A stretch of 64,000 nucleotides of DNA from Vagococcus xieshaowenii (GTDB lineage Bacteria; Bacillota; Bacilli; Lactobacillales; Vagococcaceae), in NCBI RefSeq assembly GCF_004792515.1, contig NZ_CP038865.1, positions 828,001 through 892,000 of the forward strand, given 5' to 3'. Position 1 is the stretch's first letter. Each line of letters begins with the position of its first letter. Shown here in pieces: positions 27,575 to 36,059 of the stretch. The position numbers were made by a program, and so were the translations under genes. Below the pieces are notes generated by a model, which saw only the letters and a program-made list of their open reading frames with translations, was not told where the DNA came from and searched no databases.

Positions 27575-30034
27575 GTGCAACATCGAAATGATATTCAAGA
27601 GATACCTCTGAAAGATGTCATGGGAGATCGCTTTGGGCGTTATTCTAAGTACATTATTCAAGAACGTGCCTTACCGGATATTCGTGACGGGTTAAAACCG
27701 GTTCAACGTCGTATTTTATTTGCGATGAATGAAGATGGCAACACACATGAAAAAGCGTTTAGAAAATCTGCAAAAGGTGTCGGTAATATCATGGGTAATT
27801 ATCATCCCCATGGAGACAGCAGTATATATGATGCAATGGTTCGCATGAGCCAAGATTGGAAACTACGCGAAACATTAATTGAAATGCACGGTAATAACGG
27901 TAGTATGGATGGTGATCCACCTGCTGCCATGCGTTATACTGAAGCACGTTTATCAAAATTAAGCAGTGAAATGTTAGCAGATATTGAAAAAGAAACCGTT
28001 GATTTAGTGTGGAACTTTGATGATACTGAAAAGGAACCCACCGTTCTACCTGCTCGCTACCCAAATCTCTTAGTGAATGGTTCAACAGGTATTTCGGCAG
28101 GTTATGCAACGGAAATTCCTACACATAATTTAGGGGAAATCATTGAAGGAACTATTCATTTGATTGATCATCCTAATGCAACATTAGAAAAATTGATGAC
28201 CTTTATCCCTGGTCCAGATTTTCCGACTGGGGGAATTTTACAAGGGACAGAGGAAATAAAAAAAGCCTATACTAAAGGTAAAGGACGCGTTGTATTACGT
28301 TCGAAAACAGCGATTAAACCTATGAAAGCAGGTCGCGAACAAATTGTTATTTCTGAAGTTCCGTACGAAGTAAATAAGGCGAATCTTGTGAAGAAGATTG
28401 ATGAAATTCGTTTGATGAAGAAAATTGATGGTATTGCAGAAGTTCGAGATGAAACAGACCGTACGGGTTTACAAATTGTCATCGATTTAAAGAAAGACGC
28501 TAATGCACAAGGTATTTTAAATTATTTATTTAAGAATACTGATTTACAAGTGAACTACAACTTTAATATGGTGGCAATTGATGAGCAACGTCCGAAACAA
28601 GTTGGTTTAATTCGTATTTTACAAGCGTATATTGACCATCGTCGTGATGTTATTCAACGTAGAAGTCGTTTTGAATTGAATCGTTCCTTGAAACGTCAAC
28701 ATATCGTAGAAGGCTTAATGAAAGCATTGTCGATTTTAGATCAAGTAATTGCGACGATTCGTAAGAGTAAAGACAAAAAAGATGCAAAACAAAATTTAGT
28801 GAAAGCATTTGATTTTACTGAAGCGCAAGCAGAAGCGATTGTATCACTACAACTTTATCGCTTAACCAATACGGATATTACCGCTCTTGAAAAAGAAGCT
28901 AACGAACTAGCTGATAATATTACATTCTTAAATTCTATTTTAGGAAACGACAAAGAATTAATGAAGTTAATGAAAAAAGAATTAAGAGAAGTGAAGAAGC
29001 AATACGAATCGCCACGTAGAACGTTTATTCAACAAGAGATTGAAGAACTTGTCGTTAATACAGAGGTCTTGGTAACACAAGAAGACGTGATGGTGACTGT
29101 TTCGAAAGAAGGTTACATTAAACGTAGTAGCTTACGCTCATTTAGTGCCTCTTCGGCCGATGAAATTGGCTTGAAGGAAACGGATTATTTAGTGTTTGCA
29201 GAGCAATTACATACGTTGCAACACTTGCTTCTAATTACGAATAAAGGGAACATGATTTATCGCCCAGTCCATGAGTTAGCAGATATCAGATGGAAAGATG
29301 TTGGTGAACATTTATCTCAAACTATTACTAATTTTGAAAAAGATGAACAAATTATTTCGGTCTATACTTATAATCAGATAGAGGAAAACAAATTATTTGT
29401 GCTGATTTCTAAGAATGGTATGATTAAACAAACAGCGATGAAAGAATTTGCAGCTTGGGGAAGATACAAGAGTAAAGCCACAGTTTGTATGAAATTAAAG
29501 GGCGATGATGAAGTTGTCAATGCTTATTTAGTAGATGAAGGACAACCGTTAGATGTTTTCTTAGTAAGCTATCGAGGATTTGGTTTGAGATTTCCATTAA
29601 GTGAAGTTAATATTGTGGGGGCTAAAGCAGCAGGCGTCATTTCAATGAATCTTAAAGATGAAGATCAAGTTGTTAATGGTTTACTTGTTTGGTCTGAAGG
29701 AGACACACCTATTACGATTGTGACTCAACGAGGTGCAGTCAAACGAATGCTAGCCCAAGAAATTAACGCGTTAAGTCGTGCTAAACGAGGGATTATGGTT
29801 TTAAGAGAATTGAAGAACCATGCACATCGAGTAATGAAAGTAGTTGAATCAACAGAGTCTACAACATTAGACGTTATAACAGATAAAGGCAATACGTATT
29901 CTTTAGACGCTAAGTCTTATCCGATTAATGATAGAATGTCAAATGGTTCGTTCCTATTTGATGAGAAACAAGAGGGTGCCGTTGTGCGTGTCTATCAAGA
30001 AGCTATTCCTTATGTCAATGATCAAGGGAATTAA
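27575..30034 (+). CDS. parC: DNA topoisomerase IV subunit A
   Basis: DNA-breaking subunit of topoisomerase IV, 819 aa, with the catalytic tyrosine in the AAMRYTEARLS segment. The quinolone-resistance region reads HPHGDSSIYDAMVRMSQ: Ser82 and Asp86 occupy the usual positions 80 and 84. Asp at the second site is the normal streptococcal residue, so I see no target-site resistance change. The start is GTG at 27575, 19 bases after parE, with GGAAGTGA as ribosome-binding site. The C-terminal beta-propeller repeats (about residues 490-800) are complete. Confidence 0.95.
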   Translation: MQHRNDIQEIPLKDVMGDRFGRYSKYIIQERALPDIRDGLKPVQRRILFAMNEDGNTHEKAFRKSAKGVGNIMGNYHPHGDSSIYDAMVRMSQDWKLRETLIEMHGNNGSMDGDPPAAMRYTEARLSKLSSEMLADIEKETVDLVWNFDDTEKEPTVLPARYPNLLVNGSTGISAGYATEIPTHNLGEIIEGTIHLIDHPNATLEKLMTFIPGPDFPTGGILQGTEEIKKAYTKGKGRVVLRSKTAIKPMKAGREQIVISEVPYEVNKANLVKKIDEIRLMKKIDGIAEVRDETDRTGLQIVIDLKKDANAQGILNYLFKNTDLQVNYNFNMVAIDEQRPKQVGLIRILQAYIDHRRDVIQRRSRFELNRSLKRQHIVEGLMKALSILDQVIATIRKSKDKKDAKQNLVKAFDFTEAQAEAIVSLQLYRLTNTDITALEKEANELADNITFLNSILGNDKELMKLMKKELREVKKQYESPRRTFIQQEIEELVVNTEVLVTQEDVMVTVSKEGYIKRSSLRSFSASSADEIGLKETDYLVFAEQLHTLQHLLLITNKGNMIYRPVHELADIRWKDVGEHLSQTITNFEKDEQIISVYTYNQIEENKLFVLISKNGMIKQTAMKEFAAWGRYKSKATVCMKLKGDDEVVNAYLVDEGQPLDVFLVSYRGFGLRFPLSEVNIVGAKAAGVISMNLKDEDQVVNGLLVWSEGDTPITIVTQRGAVKRMLAQEINALSRAKRGIMVLRELKNHAHRVMKVVESTESTTLDVITDKGNTYSLDAKSYPINDRMSNGSFLFDEKQEGAVVRVYQEAIPYVNDQGN

Positions 30035-30051
30035 GAACACTTTCAAGGTGT

Positions 30052-30080
30052 TTGTTATTTAAAATAATTTATTGTACAAT
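30052..30080 (+). promoter_or_regulatory. candidate promoter upstream of the serine hydrolase
   Basis: TTGTTA (30052-30057), a 17-base spacer and TACAAT (30075-30080). Confidence 0.5.
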
Positions 30081-30084
30081 AGGG

Positions 30085-30117
30085 GAGCTGTGTTTTTATA
30101 ACGCAGTTCTTTTTTTG
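30085..30117 (+). terminator. hairpin with T run after parC
   Basis: An 8-bp stem GAGCTGTG/CGCAGTTC with wobble pairs precedes eight T residues. It can end the parC transcript, but it also lies immediately after a good promoter. Confidence 0.65.
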
Positions 30118-30163
30118 TTGAAAATGTCGTTATAACGGTTAGATAAGTTAGAAAGGTGATTAT

Positions 30164-31102
30164 TTGAACAATAAAATAATCAATAGTAAAGTGCTATTAC
30201 TTGGAATCATAATGATGAGCAGTTGGTTTATGATTATTTTCAAGACGCATTCTCCCACTCATGAGCCAGGTGGTATAGAAGTAGATGAGACGATTAGTGA
30301 AGTGAAACAACTCGTTGATATGGAGCAGATAATCATAAATTTAGCTAAAAAGCAGCAAGATGAACACTTTACCAATCAAATGATGAAAATGTGGCAAGCA
30401 TTATTAGAAGACGAAACAACTAAATTTGATGTTGCTATTTATGATGAGAAAACACATAATTATGTGACATTCAGCAATAAAGAAGTACCTCATTTCTACA
30501 CAGCCAGTATTGCAAAAGTCGGAGTTTTGATGGAAGTGTTGGCTTTAGATGAAAAGGGTGTGTCAGGATTAAGCGTACAAGAGAAAAACAATGCTAATTT
30601 AATGATAACTAAAAGTAATAATGAGGTAACCCACCAATTTGTAAAACAGCGTTTAGGTAGCTACCTGGAGATTGACCACCTATTTGATTCTTTAGGTATG
30701 GAAGATACCAAAGCCAATAAAGAAACATGGGGTCTGATTCAAACGGATGCACTTGATCAAGTGAAATTAATTAATGCAATTTTTAGTCAGCAACCTTATA
30801 ATCGTTCTGAAGATGTTAGCTATATTAAACAATTAATGGCTAATGTCGATAAAGAACAGCGTTGGGGTGTCTCAAAAAATGCCACGGATGTTTACTTGAA
30901 AAATGGTTGGTTGTCGCTAGACGGTCAAACATGGTTAGTTAATAGTATTGGAAAAATTAATGATCCACAGGCTAATTATTCAATTGCCGTATTGACAGAA
31001 GGCAATAAGAGCTTTAATGATGGGATTCGATTGATAGAGACCATTGCAGGTGCTACATATAATGAGATAACTAAGCTAACAGCTGGAGAAGAGATGAATT
31101 GA
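30164..31102 (+). CDS. class A beta-lactamase-like serine hydrolase
   Basis: A 312-residue exported or membrane-anchored serine hydrolase of the beta-lactamase/D-Ala carboxypeptidase fold. One N-terminal hydrophobic segment (residues 9-26) anchors it outside the membrane. The SxxK motif is Ser115-Ile-Ala-Lys118 (YTASIAKVGVL). The second motif is SNN (KSNNEVTHQF), and the third, normally KTG, reads KNG in LKNGWLSLDGQTW. The substrate is unknown; cell-wall peptides or a lipid ester are possible. It is not a clear resistance beta-lactamase, since no Omega-loop ExxLN is evident. The start is TTG at 30164, preceded by GAAAGGTGA. Confidence 0.75.
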   Translation: MNNKIINSKVLLLGIIMMSSWFMIIFKTHSPTHEPGGIEVDETISEVKQLVDMEQIIINLAKKQQDEHFTNQMMKMWQALLEDETTKFDVAIYDEKTHNYVTFSNKEVPHFYTASIAKVGVLMEVLALDEKGVSGLSVQEKNNANLMITKSNNEVTHQFVKQRLGSYLEIDHLFDSLGMEDTKANKETWGLIQTDALDQVKLINAIFSQQPYNRSEDVSYIKQLMANVDKEQRWGVSKNATDVYLKNGWLSLDGQTWLVNSIGKINDPQANYSIAVLTEGNKSFNDGIRLIETIAGATYNEITKLTAGEEMN

Positions 31103-31126
31103 CTCGTTTTCAGCTGTTTTATTTTT
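31078..31126 (+). terminator. terminator of the serine hydrolase gene
   Basis: AACAGCTG (31078-31085, inside the coding end) pairs with CAGCTGTT (31111-31118), followed by TTATTTTTT. Confidence 0.6.
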
Positions 31127-31202
31127 TATAAAAGACAGGTCAAAATATTACACATAATTTTATACAAAAGGTACAATTAATATATAGAAAGGTGTGATAG
31201 TA

Positions 31203-31724
31203 ATGAATGAAACAAAAAAATTTAATTGGGGCTATTTAATTATTGGGGTACTTTTTTTAGTGGTTTCCTTTATGTCGCTAAACAATCCAGAAACTAATTT
31301 GTTAGCAATCGTAATGTATGTTGGTTTTGGGGCTGTTGCTAAGGGTTGTTTTGAATTGTTTAATCGTAAGACTATACCTTCTTTAACGGGTGTGGGAACT
31401 AATTTACCAATTTGGGTTGGTATAATAGATATTGTGATAGGTTGCTTGATGTTATTTAATCTTGGTATAAGTTTAGCCATATTACCATATGTTTTTGCAT
31501 GTTGGTTTTTAGTAGATTCAATCCATGATTTACTTTTTGCTAATGTATATAAAGACATTAATCCACCAATGTATTGGTTTAGTATTATATCAAATATTTT
31601 AGGTATTATTTTAGGTATCTTATTATTGTTTAATCCTATCACTTCAGCATTTACTCTTGCATTTTTAGTCGGAGCTTACTTCATGATTACAGGAGTAACG
31701 TATATTGTAGCGGCATTTAGATAA
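31203..31724 (+). CDS. HdeD-like DUF308 membrane protein
   Basis: A 173-residue protein with about six membrane segments in three tandem hairpins, as in the HdeD/DUF308 family linked to acid resistance in enterobacteria. Characteristic repeats are GVLFLVVSFMSLNNPE, GIIDIVIGCLMLFN and GIILGILLLFNPITS, each a helix ending in a short N-P turn. Its role in Firmicutes is not established. The start at 31203 follows GAAAGGTG; the upstream GTG overlaps that site. Confidence 0.75.
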   Translation: MNETKKFNWGYLIIGVLFLVVSFMSLNNPETNLLAIVMYVGFGAVAKGCFELFNRKTIPSLTGVGTNLPIWVGIIDIVIGCLMLFNLGISLAILPYVFACWFLVDSIHDLLFANVYKDINPPMYWFSIISNILGIILGILLLFNPITSAFTLAFLVGAYFMITGVTYIVAAFR

Positions 31725-31761
31725 CTAATATTTACCTAATCGATGAATAGTTTATATGCAA

Positions 31762-31793
31762 AAAGAGGTATGACATTGTCATACCTCTTTTTT
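31762..31793. terminator. bidirectional terminator
   Basis: A near-perfect hairpin AAGAGGTATGACA/TGTCATACCTCTT has T runs on both strands. On the plus strand it ends the HdeD-like gene; on the minus strand it would end the small RNA candidate. Confidence 0.88.
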
Positions 31794-31872
31794 ATCCGAC
31801 CTTACCGACATCGTCCACTATGTCTTTTGGTAAGGGTGAACTCCAAAATCGAGTTCTGTCGCCTCATCGCAT
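31762..31872 (-). ncRNA. candidate structured small RNA
   Basis: On the minus strand an extended -10 (TGCTATGAT, 31887-31879) is followed by about 110 bases with strong structure and then the terminator at 31762-31793. Two internal stems are clear: GAACTC/GAGTTC with a 7-base loop, and an outer CCTTACC/GGTAAGG enclosing GACAT/ATGTC. No substantial reading frame is present and no minus-strand gene lies immediately downstream, so it looks like an independent RNA rather than a leader. I do not recognise a known class (not SRP RNA, 6S, tmRNA or a T-box). Confidence 0.5.
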
Positions 31873-31938
31873 AAGAGTATCATAGCACATAAATTTGTTA
31901 AAAGCTACTACAAAATAACTAGCAACGTTGTGAGTTTA

Positions 31939-31947
31939 TGCTATAAT
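31939..31947 (+). promoter_or_regulatory. extended -10 promoter of ylxM-ffh
   Basis: TGCTATAAT is a perfect -10 with an upstream TG; the -35 is weak. It diverges from the small RNA promoter. Confidence 0.65.
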
Positions 31948-31989
31948 ATAAAAGAGTTTGTGTATCTATGCAAAAAAGGAGGGATAGGA

Positions 31990-32328
31990 ATGGATATAGA
32001 AAAAACAAATCGTATGAATGCCTTATTTGAATTCTATTCAACCCTTTTGACTGAGAAACAAATGAATTATATTGAACTTTATTATGCAGATGATTTTTCA
32101 TTAGGTGAAATTGCTGAAGAATTTGATGTTAGTCGCCAAGCTGTTTATGATAATATCAAGCGAACAGAGAAGATTCTCGAAAAATATGAAAAGAATTTAC
32201 ACTTATATTCTAACTATATAGTTAGAAAAGAACTGTTAGAAAAAATCAAAGATAAAGTGAACACAAATTATCCGGAAGATACTGAGTTAAATGAAATAAT
32301 AAAACAAATTCAAGAAATAGAAGATTAA
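31990..32328 (+). CDS. ylxM: YlxM, SRP-associated helix-turn-helix protein
   Basis: UPF0122/YlxM family protein of 112 aa, encoded next to ffh in most Firmicutes and shown in streptococci to modulate SRP GTPase activity. It has a sigma-70 region 4-like helix-turn-helix: [20 protein letters not shown] followed by [13 protein letters not shown] (about residues 31-63). The start at 31990 is preceded by GGAGGGATAG; the longer frame from 31930 runs through the promoter. ffh starts 14 bases downstream. Confidence 0.9.
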   Translation: MDIEKTNRMNALFEFYSTLLTEKQMNYIELYYADDFSLGEIAEEFDVSRQAVYDNIKRTEKILEKYEKNLHLYSNYIVRKELLEKIKDKVNTNYPEDTELNEIIKQIQEIED

Positions 32329-32342
32329 GGGGTAGGTAAATA

Positions 32343-33782
32343 ATGGCTTTTGAAAGTTTAACAGAGCGTTTGCAAGGAGCAATGAAAAAATTACGTCGTA
32401 AAGGAAAGATTACTGAAGCTGACGTAAAAGAAATGATGCGCGAGATTCGTTTAGCATTATTAGAAGCCGACGTAAACTTTAAAGTAGTAAAAGACTTTAC
32501 AAAGCGTGTCAGTGAACGAGCAGTGGGGGAAGAAGTATTAGATACCTTAACATCTGCACAACAAATTGTCAAAATCGTTGATGAAGAGCTAACCGCTACT
32601 TTAGGTGGAGAAACAGTCCCACTTAATAAATCACCTAAAATACCAACGATTGTCATGATGTCAGGTCTTCAAGGGGCAGGTAAAACAACGTTTGTAGGTA
32701 AATTGGCTGGACAATTAAAAAAACAAGATAACGCTCGTCCGTTATTAATTGCTGGTGACGTATACCGTCCAGCGGCGATCGAACAACTAAAAGTAATCGG
32801 TGAACAATTAGATATTCCTGTCTTTGAAATGGGAACAGAGGTTAGCCCTGTTGAAATCGTTAGACAAGGTTTAGCTTTAGCTGAGCAACAAAAAAATGAT
32901 TACGTCTTTATTGATACAGCAGGTCGTTTACATATTGACGATGTTTTGATGAATGAATTGAAAGAAATCAAAGCATTAGCTAATCCAGATGAAATTTTAT
33001 TAGTTGTTGATGCAATGACGGGACAAGATGCTGTTAATGTAGCAGAAAGCTTCAATGAGCAACTAGATATCACTGGGGTAGTAGTAACAAAATTAGATGG
33101 TGATACACGTGGTGGTGCAGCGTTATCTATTCGTGCTGTCACAGGTAAACCAATCAAATTTGCCGGAACTGGTGAAAAATTAACAGACTTAGAAGTTTTC
33201 CATCCAGATCGTATGTCAAGTCGTATCTTGGGTATGGGTGATTTGCTAACGTTAATTGAAAAGGCACAAGCTGATTTTGATGAGCAAAAAGCTGAAGAAT
33301 TAGCCTTAAAAATGAAAGAAAATTCATTTGATTTCAATGATTTTATCGAACAATTAGATCAAGTAATGGGTATGGGACCTATTGAAGATTTACTAAAAAT
33401 GATTCCAGGAATGAGTGAAGTACCAGGTTTAGATCAATTTAAAGTGGATCCTAAAGATGTGGCGCGTAAACGTGCGATTGTTATGTCAATGACACCTGCA
33501 GAACGCGAGAATCCTGAGTTACTAAACCCAAGCCGTCGTCGTCGTATTGCTGCGGGTTCAGGTAATAGTGTCGTTGAAGTCAATCGTATGATTAAACAAT
33601 TCAATGAAAGCAAAAAAATGATGCAACAAATGACAAATGGCAATATGCCTGCTGGTATGGATCAAATGTTTGGTTCAGGTATTAAAGGTAAAATGGGTAA
33701 AATGGCCTTCAACTCAATGGCCCGTAAACAACAAAATGCCAAGAAAAAAGCATTGAAAAAAGCAAAGAAAAAGAAAAAATAA
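32343..33782 (+). CDS. ffh: signal recognition particle protein (SRP54)
   Basis: GTPase that binds signal sequences of nascent membrane proteins and targets ribosomes to FtsY; 479 aa. The N domain is followed by the G domain with GLQGAGKTTFVGKLA (G1), DTAGRL, TKLDGDTRGGAA and GTGEKLTDLEVF. The methionine-rich M domain (about residues 328-450) includes MIPGM, RRRRIAAGSGNSV for SRP RNA binding, and MKMMQQM-like stretches. It ends in a basic tail. Co-transcribed with ylxM; a terminator follows. Confidence 0.97.
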   Translation: MAFESLTERLQGAMKKLRRKGKITEADVKEMMREIRLALLEADVNFKVVKDFTKRVSERAVGEEVLDTLTSAQQIVKIVDEELTATLGGETVPLNKSPKIPTIVMMSGLQGAGKTTFVGKLAGQLKKQDNARPLLIAGDVYRPAAIEQLKVIGEQLDIPVFEMGTEVSPVEIVRQGLALAEQQKNDYVFIDTAGRLHIDDVLMNELKEIKALANPDEILLVVDAMTGQDAVNVAESFNEQLDITGVVVTKLDGDTRGGAALSIRAVTGKPIKFAGTGEKLTDLEVFHPDRMSSRILGMGDLLTLIEKAQADFDEQKAEELALKMKENSFDFNDFIEQLDQVMGMGPIEDLLKMIPGMSEVPGLDQFKVDPKDVARKRAIVMSMTPAERENPELLNPSRRRRIAAGSGNSVVEVNRMIKQFNESKKMMQQMTNGNMPAGMDQMFGSGIKGKMGKMAFNSMARKQQNAKKKALKKAKKKKK

Positions 33783-33787
33783 ACGAT

Positions 33788-33821
33788 AAAAGGTGGATAG
33801 CGTTGGACTATCTACCTTTTT
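33788..33821 (+). terminator. terminator of ffh
   Basis: A stem AAAGGTGGATAG/CTATCTACCTTT precedes a T run. Confidence 0.85.
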
Positions 33822-33873
33822 ACTAATTTAAACGGATATAGATAGAAAAAATAAAGGTGTAAAGAAAAAACAC

Positions 33874-33902
33874 TTTACATCATTTTTGAAACATGTTAAA
33901 CT
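33874..33902 (+). promoter_or_regulatory. promoter of rpsP
   Basis: TTTACA (33874-33879), a 17-base spacer and TAAACT (33897-33902), 45 bases before rpsP. Confidence 0.7.
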
Positions 33903-33947
33903 ATTGTTTGTGAGTAACATAATAGAAAATTTAGAGGTGACCTAATA

Positions 33948-34220
33948 ATGGCAGTTAAAATTCGTTTAAAACGTATGGGTTCTAAAAGAAACCCATTTTA
34001 TCGTATTGTAGTAGCAGATTCTCGTTCTCCACGTGATGGACGTTTCATCGAGGTAGTAGGAACTTACGCTCCAACTAAAAACCCTGCTGAAGTAACAATC
34101 AAAGAAGACTTAGTTTTAGACTGGTTATCTAAAGGTGCGCAACCTTCAGATACAGTTCGTAACATCCTTTCTAAAGAAGGCGTTATGAAAAAACATCACG
34201 AAGCTAAATTCACTAAATAA
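33948..34220 (+). CDS. rpsP: 30S ribosomal protein S16
   Basis: Small-subunit protein of 90 aa that binds 16S rRNA and helps early assembly. It begins [20 protein letters not shown], then [14 protein letters not shown] and GTYAPTKNP, all family signatures. It usually lies with ylqC-rimM-trmD in Firmicutes. Here rimM and trmD lie 25 kb away, so the classical cluster is split, and rpsP is transcribed alone between its promoter and a strong terminator. Confidence 0.97.
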   Translation: MAVKIRLKRMGSKRNPFYRIVVADSRSPRDGRFIEVVGTYAPTKNPAEVTIKEDLVLDWLSKGAQPSDTVRNILSKEGVMKKHHEAKFTK

Positions 34221-34230
34221 TGAATGGCTG

Positions 34231-34274
34231 ACGACTTCCTTTAGAGAGACTATCTCTAAAGGAAGTCGTTTTTT
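34231..34274 (+). terminator. terminator of rpsP
   Basis: A 17-bp perfect stem (34231-34247 with 34253-34269) precedes a T run. Confidence 0.93.
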
Positions 34275-34347
34275 GTTATACAAATGTTCGAAAACGACCT
34301 GAAAACGTAAATATCTCCACTAAAATAAAAAAAACAAGTAAATTGGA

Positions 34348-34376
34348 TTGTTTTTAGTCGCGTTATTTCGTATTAT
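34348..34376 (+). promoter_or_regulatory. promoter of the MarR-family gene
   Basis: TTGTTT (34348-34353), a 17-base spacer and TATTAT (34371-34376). Confidence 0.6.
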
Positions 34377-34425
34377 AGAATTAGGGAATAAAGAATCACA
34401 GTATCTATAAATAGAGGTGATGGAC

Positions 34426-34863
34426 ATGTCAGATGAGCAAGATGCTAAACAAATCAGCTCGTTTATCCGTATTTTCTCAAATTATTTAAATACGATAGAA
34501 AAGAAAATGTCTAATGAACAATTGACGTTTAACGAGATAAAAGTAATGTTAGAGCTTTATGAATCAGAAAATCTAACAGCACGAGATATTGAAGAACGAT
34601 TAGATTTAGATAAGAGCTATATGAGTCGTATTCTAAAAAATTTAGCAGATTTAGAATTTATTGAAAAAGAGCAATCATTTGAAGACAAACGTTTGTTTTA
34701 TTTATCATTGACACCTAAAGGTAGAGAAGCTGCAAAACAATTATATTATCAGTACTTGGATGTACTGGAAGAAGACATTGAAATTTTAACAAGCCCGTAC
34801 AAAGGCAAGTTAATTGATGCTATGAAGATGATTGAATCTCATTATCAAAAAGAAGAAGAGTAA
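34426..34863 (+). CDS. MarR family transcriptional regulator
   Basis: A 145-residue winged-helix regulator. The DNA-binding region (about residues 38-95) includes NEIKVMLELYESENLTARDI and EERLDLDKSYMSRILKNLAD, then the wing EKEQSFEDKRLFYLSLTPKG. The start at 34426 lies 6 bases after GAGGTG; earlier GTG and ATG codons at 34417 and 34420 overlap that site. The downstream zinc metallopeptidase promoter carries a perfect palindrome that this regulator could bind (inference). The inducing ligand is unknown. Confidence 0.82.
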   Translation: MSDEQDAKQISSFIRIFSNYLNTIEKKMSNEQLTFNEIKVMLELYESENLTARDIEERLDLDKSYMSRILKNLADLEFIEKEQSFEDKRLFYLSLTPKGREAAKQLYYQYLDVLEEDIEILTSPYKGKLIDAMKMIESHYQKEEE

Positions 34864-34948
34864 TCTATAAAGATTGCCCGTCAATTTTTTGGAATGTTTT
34901 GGATTAATCTGAAGAAGCAACCTTCGTAACACCGTTTATTCGTAATTA

Positions 34949-34985
34949 AGGAGCTATGACAATTTTTTGTCACAGCTCCTTTTTA
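34949..34985 (+). terminator. terminator after the MarR gene, repeated hairpin family
   Basis: A 14-bp stem with one mismatch (AGGAGCTATGACAA / TTGTCACAGCTCCT) precedes TTTTT. It is almost identical to the hairpin at 1994-2031. Confidence 0.9.
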
Positions 34986-35003
34986 TTTCATAACGCCAAC
35001 TAT

Positions 35004-35031
35004 TTGCTTTTAACAAGTCACTTGTTATAAA
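35004..35031 (+). promoter_or_regulatory. promoter with internal palindrome upstream of the zinc peptidase
   Basis: TTGCTT (35004-35009), a 16-base spacer and TATAAA (35026-35031). Within it lies the 7-3-7 palindrome TAACAAG-TCA-CTTGTTA (35011-35027), a typical size and place for a MarR- or TetR-type operator. Confidence 0.6.
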
Positions 35032-35111
35032 ATTAAGCTATAAAGTATTGGTAGCTTTTTGATTAATGGGCGTTGATCCGTTTATTGAAATAGTGGAGTG
35101 GAGGAGAAACG

Positions 35112-35999
35112 ATGATTTTTAAGGGTGGAAAGAAAAGTACAAATATTGAAGATAGAACAAGTAGTGGCGGTGGAATGACGAAGTTAGCTGCTGGTGGTGG
35201 AATCGGAGCAATTTTAATAGCATTGATTTCATTTTTCTTTACTGGTAATTTGGGGAGTTTGGTTGATGTCTTTACTTCAGGTATTCAGCCTGCAAGTTAT
35301 GAAACGGTTAATGTAGATAGTCAAGAATACAACGAACAAAAAGAGTTCGCTGCTGTTGTGTTTGCTCATCTAGAAGATTACTGGAATGAAGCCTATCCAG
35401 CGTCTAAAGGGAAATACACAGAACCACAATTAGTGTTGTTCTCTGGAAGTGTTAATTCTGCATGTGGGACAGCTACTGCACAAGTAGGACCTTTCTACTG
35501 TCCAGGAGATCAAAAGGTATATCTTGACCTTAGTTTTGGTGACGAATTAGCTCAGCGCTATGGTGCAAAAGGAGATTATGCCATGGCTTATGTATTAGCT
35601 CATGAAGTTGGACATCATATTCAACAACAACTAGGTATCACGGATCAATTAAACTATGTCCGTCAACGTGTATCTGAAAAAGATTACAATAAATACAGTG
35701 TTCAGTTAGAATTACAGGCAGATTACTTTGCGGGTGCATTTACTAAATATTTGAGTGGCAAAACGTTTGAAGGACAGCCGATTTTAGAAATGGGTGATGT
35801 TGAAGAAGCCATTGAAGCTGCTCACGCTATTGGCGATGATACATTACAAAAACAAGCACAAGGCTATGCTGTTCCTGATAGTTTTACTCATGGAACATCT
35901 GCCCAACGTATGGAATGGTTCAAACGTGGGTACACATATGGTGATTTAGAAAATGGTAACACGTTTAAAGCAGCTGGTTTTACTAATATTAAATATTAA
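35112..35999 (+). CDS. neutral zinc metallopeptidase, YpfJ family
   Basis: A membrane-anchored 295-residue protein of the putative zinc metallopeptidase family (YpfJ type). A glycine-rich cytoplasmic N-terminus is followed by one membrane helix (about residues 31-45, GAILIALISFFFTG); the rest lies outside. The zinc site is HEVGH (His164, Glu165, His168), with LELQADYFAGAF downstream supplying the likely third ligand. Two cysteines (SACGTATAQVG, FYCPGD) may form a disulfide. The substrate is unknown. It has its own promoter and a strong terminator. Confidence 0.85.
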   Translation: MIFKGGKKSTNIEDRTSSGGGMTKLAAGGGIGAILIALISFFFTGNLGSLVDVFTSGIQPASYETVNVDSQEYNEQKEFAAVVFAHLEDYWNEAYPASKGKYTEPQLVLFSGSVNSACGTATAQVGPFYCPGDQKVYLDLSFGDELAQRYGAKGDYAMAYVLAHEVGHHIQQQLGITDQLNYVRQRVSEKDYNKYSVQLELQADYFAGAFTKYLSGKTFEGQPILEMGDVEEAIEAAHAIGDDTLQKQAQGYAVPDSFTHGTSAQRMEWFKRGYTYGDLENGNTFKAAGFTNIKY

Positions 36000-36000
36000 A

Positions 36001-36041
36001 TACCAAAAAAGGAATCCTATATAAGGATTCCTTTTTTGGTA
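36001..36041. terminator. bidirectional terminator
   Basis: An 18-bp perfect inverted repeat (36001-36018 with 36024-36041) contains A and T runs and ends both the metallopeptidase gene and convergent tyrS. Confidence 0.92.
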
Positions 36042-36059
36042 TTTAATCATATAAGAAAA

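Noticed and set aside
25477..30034. gyrB-gyrA instead of parE-parC
   Set aside because: N-terminal motifs match ParE, the A subunit matches ParC at the QRDR, and the dnaA-recF setting of gyrase genes is absent.
30164..31102. Antibiotic-resistance beta-lactamase
   Set aside because: SxxK and SNN are present, but the third motif is KNG and no clear Omega-loop glutamate motif is seen, so a general serine hydrolase is safer.
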